DNA of 24,609 nucleotides, taken from positions 1-24,609 of the forward strand of contig WRHS01000009.1 in assembly GCA_009783135.1 (NCBI GenBank), written 5' to 3'. The DNA is from Dehalococcoidia bacterium (GTDB lineage Bacteria > Chloroflexota > Dehalococcoidia > Dehalococcoidales > UBA1222). A program made the position numbers and the translations under genes. Below the pieces are notes generated by a model. The model ran no database searches. It saw only the letters and a list, made by a program, of their open reading frames with translations, and was not told where the DNA came from. Shown piece after piece: positions 19,235 through 24,609 of the stretch; position 1 is the stretch's first letter, and every line of letters starts with the position of its first letter.

Positions 19235-20338
19235 ATGTTGAATACTAAAATAAAGCGGGTTTTGCCCGGATTTAACCTTGATGTTGAGTTATCACTAGAA
19301 CACGAGTTAATGGTCATTCTAGGGCCTTCTGGTGCGGGTAAAACTATGACTCTACAGTGCATAGCAGGACTAACAAAACCAAGCGAAGGTTATATCGAGT
19401 TAGGCGGTAAGGTGCTCTTTGATTCCGCCACTGGTATCAACCTGCCGCCGCAAAAACGCCGCGTAGGGTTTGTTTTTCAGAACTACGCCCTTTTCCCGCA
19501 TATGACAATCAATGAAAATATCGCTTACAGCATCCGCCACCTGCCAAAGCCCGAAAAGCTTGATAAAGTTTCCTGGCTGCTTGACATGATGAATATCGGC
19601 GCATTATCCGGGCGGTATCCCCGTCAATTATCAGCAGGGCAGCAACAGCGTGTAGCTATTGCGCGCGCGTTGGCTCCAGACCCTGAAGTACTCTTATTTG
19701 ATGAGCCATTTTCTGCGCTGGATTCGCAACTTAGGGAGCGTTTGGAATTGGAACTGCTGGAATTGCAGCGGGCATATAATGGCAGCATGCTACTTGTAAC
19801 GCACGATTTGGCGGAAGGATACAAGTTAGGAACCAGAGTGGCCATCTATCACGCAGGACGCATAGCCCAATGCGATACTAGACAAAATGTATTCTCATCT
19901 CCAGCAGATCGCACAGTAGCCCGTCTTACAGGCGTGCGCAATCTCATGAACGGAGAGATAAGCCGCGTTGAGCCATCTTGTGTGTTTGTGCAGATACCAG
20001 CTTGGGGATTGGAACTAAAGGCACTGTCACCTTCTGGCAAAGAATTATCGATTGGGCATCTGGTAACAGTGGGAATCAGACCTGAGTACGTTCAGATTAC
20101 TCATGCGGGAAATGCCGAGAATGTTGTCAAGAGTAGCGTTCTTCAGGCAGTGGAAGGTATTACCAATATCACATACCGCTTCAAAATGGACAGCGACCAG
20201 CAGGAGCAACACCTTTTGAATGCATCGTGCCCAAAAACCAATGACGCAATGCTACAAGACGGCGAACCATGCAATCTTTATCTGCCACCTGAGCATTTGA
20301 TTGTCATACCAGAAACAACTACCACAGCAGAGATGTAA
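19235..20338 (+). CDS. modC: Molybdate/tungstate ABC transporter ATPase
   Basis: 367 residues. Walker A GPSGAGKT, Q-loop FVFQNYALFPHMT, signature LSAGQQQRVAIARAL (LSAGQ instead of LSGGQ), Walker B EVLLFDEPFSALD and switch His in LLVTHD are all present, so it should be active. A C-terminal regulatory region (about 235-350) with GVRNLMNGEISRV and VTVGIRPEYVQI is TOBE-like and may bind the oxyanion, as in other ModC proteins. It follows modB directly and is probably translated by coupling. The order is B-C then A, with modA having its own promoter. Confidence 0.93.
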   Translation: MLNTKIKRVLPGFNLDVELSLEHELMVILGPSGAGKTMTLQCIAGLTKPSEGYIELGGKVLFDSATGINLPPQKRRVGFVFQNYALFPHMTINENIAYSIRHLPKPEKLDKVSWLLDMMNIGALSGRYPRQLSAGQQQRVAIARALAPDPEVLLFDEPFSALDSQLRERLELELLELQRAYNGSMLLVTHDLAEGYKLGTRVAIYHAGRIAQCDTRQNVFSSPADRTVARLTGVRNLMNGEISRVEPSCVFVQIPAWGLELKALSPSGKELSIGHLVTVGIRPEYVQITHAGNAENVVKSSVLQAVEGITNITYRFKMDSDQQEQHLLNASCPKTNDAMLQDGEPCNLYLPPEHLIVIPETTTTAEM

Positions 20339-20350
20339 TTGTATATAACA

Positions 20351-20430
20351 CGTTTGATTATTCTTAGAATAACAAACGATGGCTTGCCGTATGGGAACGG
20401 CGCAGCACAAATCCTGCGCAAATAAAGGCC
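20351..20430 (+). other. Structured non-coding stretch between modC and modA
   Basis: A bulged hairpin (20351-20378, stem GTTTG-a-TTATTC with GAATAA-CAAAC) is followed by a possible three-way junction: GGCTT/AGGCC (20381-20385 with 20426-20430), GCCGT/ACGGC (20386-20390 with 20397-20401) and GCAG/CTGC (20402-20405 with 20414-20417). None has a T-tract. It lies upstream of the modA promoter and so belongs to the modBC 3' end, where it could protect or process the mRNA. It does not match a riboswitch I can name. Confidence 0.4.
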
Positions 20431-20481
20431 TTATCAATTATTCTAATCATAACAGTCAATAACATTTTAGGCACAAACCAA

Positions 20482-20526
20482 TTGACAATACTGTATATCT
20501 TTGATAATATATATCGTTGGTGATAT
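20482..20526 (+). promoter_or_regulatory. modA promoter with two adjacent ATATC-N6-RATAT dyads
   Basis: TTGACA (20482-20487), 17 bases, TAATAT (20505-20510). ATATC-TTTGAT-AATAT (20495-20510) covers the -10 and is followed without a gap by ATATC-GTTGGT-GATAT (20511-20526), a perfect dyad over the start of transcription. Confidence 0.8.
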
Positions 20527-20583
20527 TTCCAATAACAAGTTTATCAACAACACAAAAATCAAATTGGAAAAGGAGAAAAAATA

Positions 20584-21441
20584 TTGAAAAAACTACTGAG
20601 GTGGATGCCAGCACTTCTGGCGGCTATTCTTTTGTTCGGCTCTATTGCCGGATGCAGTTTTGGGAAGACTGTTACAGAAACATTAACTAAAGACCCGGCT
20701 GATACGACCAGCCCTAACCCCGATTCCGTCACTCTTGATATCGCTGCTGCAGCCAGTCTGACAGCCGCTCTGGACGAGATAAGTTTGCTTTACATGAGTT
20801 CTCATTCTTGGGTTACCATTAACCCGCCTACATACGCTGGATCCGGTGTGCTGGAAGATCAGATTAAAAATGGCATGGAAGTAGACCTGTTCTTTTCAGC
20901 GGCTGTCGCCAACATGAACAACCTGCAAAACGGCAACTTTATTGTTGGCAGTTCCCGCAAAACCCTTTTGAACAACAACCTCGTGCTGATTACACGCAAA
21001 GACAATACCAGCACCTCAAACATCAACAGCTTCAGCGACCTCACAAAAATGACCTCTAGCCAAGTTTTTGCCATCGCCGACCCGAAAGCAGCTCCTGTTG
21101 GTGTTTATGCCATGGAAGCCCTCGCACACTTTTGCATTGCAGAAGATGATATCAAAGCCGACTGGAACCTCCAGGCTAGTACCACAGCTGTTTTGACTGC
21201 GGTAGTGACCGGAGGCAACGATGTCGGCATTGTTTATATGACCGATTACTTAACTAAAAAAGACGAGCTCAGACTAATAGCAGTGGCACCGGACGAAGTT
21301 AACGCGAAAATTGAATACCCTGTTGCAATCCTTAAAACTAGCACAGAAAAAGATGCCGCGCAGGAGTTTATTGATTTCCTTTTCACAGAGGAAGCTGCTG
21401 CCATCTTCGAAAAATACGGTTTTGCTTTAGCCGCTCAATAA
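20584..21441 (+). CDS. modA: Molybdate/tungstate-binding lipoprotein
   Basis: 285 residues. A lipoprotein signal peptide with lipobox SIAGC (Cys at about 24) anchors it outside the membrane, followed by a Thr/Pro/Asp linker. The ligand-binding fold shows ModA hallmarks: AAASLTAALDEI, YAGSGVLEDQI, DLFFSAAVANM, AIADPKAAPVGVYAMEAL, GGNDVGIVYMTDYL and the C-terminal FIDFLFTEEAAAIFEKYGF. It delivers the oxyanion to ModBC. The start is TTG 20584, with AAGGAG 8 bases upstream. Its separate strong promoter may supply the extra binding protein that importers need. Confidence 0.94.
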   Translation: MKKLLRWMPALLAAILLFGSIAGCSFGKTVTETLTKDPADTTSPNPDSVTLDIAAAASLTAALDEISLLYMSSHSWVTINPPTYAGSGVLEDQIKNGMEVDLFFSAAVANMNNLQNGNFIVGSSRKTLLNNNLVLITRKDNTSTSNINSFSDLTKMTSSQVFAIADPKAAPVGVYAMEALAHFCIAEDDIKADWNLQASTTAVLTAVVTGGNDVGIVYMTDYLTKKDELRLIAVAPDEVNAKIEYPVAILKTSTEKDAAQEFIDFLFTEEAAAIFEKYGFALAAQ

Positions 21442-21460
21442 ATACCTAGTTCTTTCTGCA

Positions 21461-21500
21461 AAATACCCGCCGGGTGAACAACGGCGGGTATTTTCATTGT
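21461..21500 (+). terminator. Strong terminator after modA
   Basis: A perfect 12-bp stem (21461-21472 with 21482-21493, core ACCCGCCG/CGGCGGGT), a 9-base loop and a TTTTCATT tail. It sits about 20 bases after the modA stop and can also act on the opposite strand because the stem starts with A residues. Confidence 0.9.
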
Positions 21501-21757
21501 GGCTCTTTGACATCGCTAAACTTCCTGGGAAAAGGATTTGGAGGCATACGGGGCAGAAAAGTCATTAAGCTTGAAACAAAAGCAGGATAGGATAGATACA
21601 GAACTAACCCAAAGCCATCGCCAATAGAAATGAGAGAGTTCGGATTATTCGGTAATGGTGGCACGAGGGTTTCCACAGGCGAAATCATCTTTATTCGTGA
21701 AACCTTCGGCATCCTTTTGCATTTTACACCATCACCCAGCAGGTAACAAATTGGCAA
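21494..21757 (-). CDS. Doubtful open frame after the mobilisation genes
   Basis: 87 codons, rich in Pro and Leu (TLVPPLPNNPNSL), overlapping the upstream small gene by 34 bases and ending at the modA terminator. No family recognised and no clear ribosome binding site. It may be chance, or the remnant of an element end. Confidence 0.15.
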   Translation of the reverse strand: MPICYLLGDGVKCKRMPKVSRIKMISPVETLVPPLPNNPNSLISIGDGFGLVLYLSYPAFVSSLMTFLPRMPPNPFPRKFSDVKEPQ

Positions 21758-21990
21758 GTTTGGCTTATATGAGATAAGGGCGAAGCGTTTACCGCTTCGC
21801 CCTTGATATTCTCGTAAAGATGAATTTTATTCGCGTCCGGCTGTTTAGCTTTCCATTCCGCAAATGCTCGCCTGCCCTCTTCCGTCGCATAATACTCTTG
21901 TATCATGGGTAGCAAGACTTTAGCTACATACTCATACGCAGATTTTGGAATAACCCTACCCGTAGCTGAATTTGGAACCAGAGTAACCAT
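21724..21990 (-). CDS. Small protein accompanying the MobV relaxase
   Basis: 88 codons. Residues 1 to about 68 look genuine (TGRVIPKSAYEYVAKVLLPMIQEYY, EEGRRAFAEWKAKQ) and resemble short uncharacterised proteins that I recall beside relaxase genes in Firmicutes elements; this comparison is from memory. The last 20 or so residues are coded across a 12-bp hairpin and look unlike the rest, so the original stop may have been lost at an element boundary. It lies 61 bases after the relaxase gene on the same strand. Ribosome binding site weak (AAGGA about 13 bases upstream). Confidence 0.5.
   Translation of the reverse strand: MVTLVPNSATGRVIPKSAYEYVAKVLLPMIQEYYATEEGRRAFAEWKAKQPDANKIHLYENIKGEAVNASPLSHISQTCQFVTCWVMV
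21776..21804 (-). terminator. 12-bp hairpin at the end of the mobilisation genes
   Basis: AAGGGCGAAGCG (21776-21787) pairs perfectly with CGCTTCGCCCTT (21793-21804), loop of five bases. On the minus strand it is followed by ATCTCATAT, a poor T-tract. It lies inside the 3' part of the small open frame, so it is either that operon's terminator or an element-end structure. Confidence 0.55.
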
Positions 21991-22051
21991 TTCTCAATGT
22001 CTTATCCTTAGTATTCAATATCGTATTCAGTTGTTAAAGAGCGATTACTAC

Positions 22052-22999
22052 TTATAAGCTTGCCTCCTTGTCTATGTTGATGTTTTGCACTTTAGCTTGT
22101 TTCTTGAGTTCATCAGGCAGTGAATCCACAAACTGTCTCAGTGTTTCCAAATCACTTCTCAGATTGGCTTCCTCAAGTTGCCTTGCTATACCAACCTTAC
22201 CCGCTGCCTCTGCTTTCTTTGCTAGTAATTCATTGTCTTTCTCAAGTCGGTCAATGGTACGTTTATGTTTCCTAGCCTGAGTCTCAAAGTTCTCCATATC
22301 GGGAAAGAACTTGTTTAACAATGCCATGATTTCTTCTCTCTTCTTACCTGCATTGAACGGAGTGATGGAATTTATGGTTGATTGAATCAACAATGCTTGT
22401 TTAGTCAGATGCACAGCCTGTTTGAACACCCTAGTCGGAATATGTTGACGTTTGGTTTCACTGGCAGGTTCTCCTCTTTCAATATCTGGAAACTTACTCA
22501 CCATATGCTCAAAGAAGTTATCCTGCCATTTGATTAGTTCTGACCTGTTACCGATGATTTCTTTAGCCGATAATCTGCCATCTTGTGTTATTGGTGTAAA
22601 ACACAGATGGAGATGCGGGGTTTTCTCGTCCATATGCACTACGGCGCTAAAGATATTGGCATTTCCAATCTTCCGTTCCAGAAAGTCCACCGCGGTTTGA
22701 AAGTAAGACCGGAGTTCTTCCCTGCTTTTACCTTTGAAGAACTCTGCGCTGGCGGTAATGATGGTATCTATAAACCTAACGCTGTCTTTCCTTGTTTTAC
22801 AAGCGGATGCTGCTATTCTGGTATTAACTTCCTGTAAGTAAGACCTATTCGGTTGGACTATATGGAAGTTATGCTTACTCTTTGAAATATCCACATCGGG
22901 ATTGCTGGCATACTTGGTTTTAGTTCTCTCGTGATGCGCTTCAATCTTGCCGAAGCTTCCTTTACGCTTGGCAAAGCGCATGATGGCGTATTGTGCGAT
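22052..22999 (-). CDS. mobV: MobV-family relaxase (Pre/Mob plasmid recombination enzyme)
   Basis: About 316 residues from the probable start. MobV motif 1 appears as HHERTKTKYASNPDVD with KSKHNFHIV, motif 3 as HMDEKTPHLHL, and DGRLSAKEIIGNRSELIKWQD is conserved in the family. The last 80 or so residues are coiled coil (DRLEKDNELLAKKAEAAGK), as is usual. The relaxase nicks the transfer origin of mobilisable elements. AAAGGAGG lies 8 bases before an ATC codon at 22999, and translation from there gives (I)AQYAIMRFAK, where relatives have MAQYAIMRF. The first ATG (22981) is 26 bases from the site. Thus either ATC initiates or the start has been lost. Confidence 0.88.
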   Translation of the reverse strand: MAQYAIMRFAKRKGSFGKIEAHHERTKTKYASNPDVDISKSKHNFHIVQPNRSYLQEVNTRIAASACKTRKDSVRFIDTIITASAEFFKGKSREELRSYFQTAVDFLERKIGNANIFSAVVHMDEKTPHLHLCFTPITQDGRLSAKEIIGNRSELIKWQDNFFEHMVSKFPDIERGEPASETKRQHIPTRVFKQAVHLTKQALLIQSTINSITPFNAGKKREEIMALLNKFFPDMENFETQARKHKRTIDRLEKDNELLAKKAEAAGKVGIARQLEEANLRSDLETLRQFVDSLPDELKKQAKVQNINIDKEASL

Positions 23000-23045
23000 A
23001 GTTTGAACCTCCTTTGTCTTTTGTAGTATTGAAATGGCAGAGTTG

Positions 23046-23054
23046 TGTTATGCT
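23046..23054 (+). promoter_or_regulatory. Extended -10 promoter of the first membrane-protein gene
   Basis: TG-T-TATGCT, about 30 bases before the ATG at 23085. The same element (TG-C-TATGCT) occurs in the same place before the second copy, and surrounding bases (GAGTTGTG / GAATTGTG) are also shared, which supports it as functional. Confidence 0.55.
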
Positions 23055-23084
23055 ATGGATAACAGATGTATTGAGGGGGAAACT

Positions 23085-23465
23085 ATGGCAAACGGCAACT
23101 CATCTTGGTGGATGCCTACAGCTAGCGGGGTACTCAACATAGTGTCCGGGGGGACAAGTCTTCTCAACAGTCTGGTTGTCTGCGCAGTTATCATTGTGGC
23201 CCGTGTCGATATATCTTTCTTCGACTTTAAAGGTGAATTTGGACTTCTCGTTGCCATCTTTACAATATATTTTGCCTATGGCGCTGTCACACTCATTCTC
23301 GGGATTATTTCCATTGTCGGTGGTATATTAACCCTAAAGCGCAGGAGTTGGGGATGGGCCTTAGCCGGAAGCATATGCTCCCTGCCTTCCATTGCTGGCA
23401 TTATAGCCTTGGTTTTCACCATCATGGGTAAGAGCGAGTTTTCCGGGCAAGGAAACAATGCATAG
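23085..23465 (+). CDS. Small multi-pass membrane protein, copy 1
   Basis: 126 residues with three or more hydrophobic helices (about residues 14-38, 46-80, 88-114). It begins MANGNSSWWMPTASGVLNIV, and the loop RRSWGWALAGSICS between helices is shared with the second copy 600 bp downstream. Ribosome binding site GAGGGGG about 6 bases before ATG; an upstream in-frame ATG at 23034 precedes the predicted promoter and is rejected. No enzymatic motif; function unknown. It is divergent from the relaxase gene, about 85 bases away. Confidence 0.75.
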   Translation: MANGNSSWWMPTASGVLNIVSGGTSLLNSLVVCAVIIVARVDISFFDFKGEFGLLVAIFTIYFAYGAVTLILGIISIVGGILTLKRRSWGWALAGSICSLPSIAGIIALVFTIMGKSEFSGQGNNA

Positions 23466-23534
23466 TTCTTTTCCTGCTCAGTGCGACTGGCTCCATGATT
23501 TATTATCACCTCCTATTGTTATTGAAATAAAAAC

Positions 23535-23562
23535 GAGGGTTTATTTGCCCTCTGTTGTTTGG
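23535..23562 (+). terminator. Possible terminator after copy 1
   Basis: GAGGG/CCCTC (23535-23539 with 23548-23552), an 8-base loop, then TGTTGTTT. The stem is short and the tail mixed. Confidence 0.4.
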
Positions 23563-23679
23563 GGGGGGATAAATCCTCTCCCGACGGATTAACCGGTTGA
23601 ATTCGTATGGTGTCGTTTGTCGATAGCGTTCCTCCTCGTATTTAACAAGTTTTTTGGTAATACTAAGATGACAGAATTG

Positions 23680-23688
23680 TGCTATGCT
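23680..23688 (+). promoter_or_regulatory. Extended -10 promoter of the second membrane-protein gene
   Basis: TG-C-TATGCT, 33 bases before the ATG at 23722, within a stretch conserved with the region before copy 1. Confidence 0.55.
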
Positions 23689-23721
23689 ATGGGCAACAAA
23701 CATTCATTTTTGGAGGACGAA

Positions 23722-24111
23722 ATGGCAAATAGCAATTCATCTACGTGGATGCCTACAGCTGGTGGTGTGCTCAACATCGTGACTGGGGTGTTAGGTATTG
23801 TCGGCAGTCTAACACTTGGCATACTTGCCATAGTATTCCAATCCCTACAAAATAACCCTGACTTCTATCCAGATGACCCGGAAGTCGTTCCTGTCCTCAT
23901 TGCAGTATTCTGGGTCTGTTGTGTTTTTGTGCTCATACCCAGCATTATTTCCATTGTCGGTGGTGTATTTGCAATACAGCGTAAGAAGTGGGGATGGGCT
24001 TTAGCTGGAAGCATTTGCGCCGTGTTATGCTCCACCATTACGGGCGTTCTTGCCTTGATATTCATTATCATGGGAAAGAAAGAGTTTTCCAAACAAATAA
24101 ATGATGCATAG
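23722..24111 (+). CDS. Small multi-pass membrane protein, copy 2
   Basis: 129 residues, paralogous to the preceding gene: MANSNSSTWMPTAGGVLNIV at the start, SIISIVGGVFAIQRKKWG in the middle and WALAGSIC before the last helix, ending IIMGKKEFSKQ against TIMGKSEFSGQ in copy 1. The region between the first two helices differs most and contains NNPDFYPDDPEV, a polar loop missing in copy 1. GGAGG lies five bases before the ATG. The frame is open further upstream, but that part lies before the promoter. Function unknown. Confidence 0.75.
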   Translation: MANSNSSTWMPTAGGVLNIVTGVLGIVGSLTLGILAIVFQSLQNNPDFYPDDPEVVPVLIAVFWVCCVFVLIPSIISIVGGVFAIQRKKWGWALAGSICAVLCSTITGVLALIFIIMGKKEFSKQINDA

Positions 24112-24162
24112 TTCTTTCCCTCAGTTTTGAATATAGTAATAAGCAATACACTGTCAAGGAAC

Positions 24163-24200
24163 AAAGCACCGCCTACGACTTTTAGGCGGTGCTTTTATTA
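24163..24200 (+). terminator. Strong terminator after the membrane-protein pair
   Basis: A perfect 13-bp stem (24163-24175 with 24183-24195, core GCACCGCC/GGCGGTGC), a 7-base loop, then TTTTATTATGG; the A-rich 5' side would also serve the other strand. Confidence 0.9.
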
Positions 24201-24273
24201 TGGTTTTTTGTATTTGTCATCCTTCTACCTATTAAGATTTCTTTACGTAAAAACGATATACATCAGATAGCGA

Positions 24274-24302
24274 TTGAAAAGACATGTTAGGCATGCGATA
24301 AT
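24274..24302 (+). promoter_or_regulatory. Promoter of the ATPase gene at the window end
   Basis: TTGAAA (24274-24279), 17 bases, GATAAT (24297-24302), about 20 bases before the first possible ATG of the following gene. Confidence 0.5.
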
Positions 24303-24322
24303 AAAACGCATCATAACGTATT

Positions 24323-24609
24323 ATGAGGATACTGGCATTACCAGATATGATTATCAAGAGAACACAAGCTAATATGCCGCTGTGGAGAGTCTTGGAAAAC
24401 TTCCACCGCAAACAAGGTGACTTCAAAAGCTTGAAAACAGTATGTGTTGTTAATGGCGCAGTAGGGAGTGGCAAGACTACTTTCCTGCTGAACTATTTCA
24501 AGGATAAGAAGTCCTTCTACTTTTCATTTGATGGGCTAAGTGTAGAACTGGCTGAAAAACTTTTTGCAGAAAGCGTGGGTTCTAAATGCGGAGTAAGCGT
24601 TTCGGTATG
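24323..24609 (+). CDS. P-loop ATPase, N-terminal part (cut by window end)
   Basis: The frame is open from ATG 24323 to the last base (95 codons). A clear Walker A, VVNGAVGSGKTTFLLNYF, lies at about residues 42-59, preceded by MPLWRVLENFHRKQGDFKSLK and followed by KSFYFSFDGLSVELAEKLF. The context resembles AAA-type ATPases of the archaeal-ATPase/DUF4143 kind, where a short N-terminal helix precedes the nucleotide-binding strand. ATGs at 24347 and 24374 are alternative starts; none has a strong ribosome binding site. Role not inferable. Confidence 0.75.
   Translation, partial: MRILALPDMIIKRTQANMPLWRVLENFHRKQGDFKSLKTVCVVNGAVGSGKTTFLLNYFKDKKSFYFSFDGLSVELAEKLFAESVGSKCGVSVSV

Noticed and set aside
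23034..23084. Upstream in-frame ATG extensions of the two membrane-protein genes
   Set aside because: The extensions precede or contain the extended -10 element, and the internal ATGs have well-spaced ribosome binding sites and homologous N termini.
24232..24474. Minus-strand frame of 80 codons
   Set aside because: It is antisense to the ATPase start, which has a clear Walker A motif.

Overview
The window reads as a chromosomal segment of a bacterium with a small, dense genome, about 24.6 kb with moderate GC. The best guess is a Chloroflexi/Dehalococcoidia-like anaerobe, at moderate to low confidence. The main reasons are a 23S-5S rRNA unit with its own promoter and no 16S or spacer tRNA upstream (as in Dehalococcoides), frequent GTG/TTG starts, and a molybdate/tungstate uptake locus. 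No database search was possible, so the lineage is inference.

Layout. 1-339: C-terminal end of an unrecognised protein. 340-959: non-coding, with a near-consensus promoter (764-792) and a terminator-like leader hairpin. 960-4104: 23S and 5S rRNA, with a 28-bp processing stem around 23S and a terminator after 5S. 4161-12271 (minus strand): an iron-type alcohol dehydrogenase, then in transcription order holA, alaS, ruvX, a FMN split-barrel protein, a CtaB-like prenyltransferase and tgt. alaS has a very good promoter (11132-11160). 12415-15769 (plus): a surface-anchored protein with 14 propeller-type repeats, a small HEAT-like protein, and a YchF-type P-loop NTPase whose Walker-A lysine is arginine.

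15954-17129: a rearranged junction. The C-terminal half of an FtsX/MacB-type permease stops at an IS200/IS605-type element (tnpA only, with subterminal hairpins at both ends). 17305-21441: a molybdenum/tungsten locus, with a molybdopterin-binding MoeA/MoCF-type protein, modB, modC and the lipoprotein modA. Each of its three transcription units has a TTGACA promoter whose -10 region is covered by the same kind of dyad, ATATC-N6-RATAT. This looks like a shared operator for an unidentified metal-responsive regulator and is the most interesting regulatory signal in the window. A strong terminator closes the locus.

21724-22999 (minus): a mobilisation module, with a MobV/Pre relaxase and a small companion gene ending in a 12-bp hairpin. 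Homology and Shine-Dalgarno position put the relaxase start at an ATC codon. 23046-24111 (plus): two duplicated small membrane-protein genes, duplicated together with their extended -10 promoters. 24323-24609: start of a P-loop ATPase cut by the window end.
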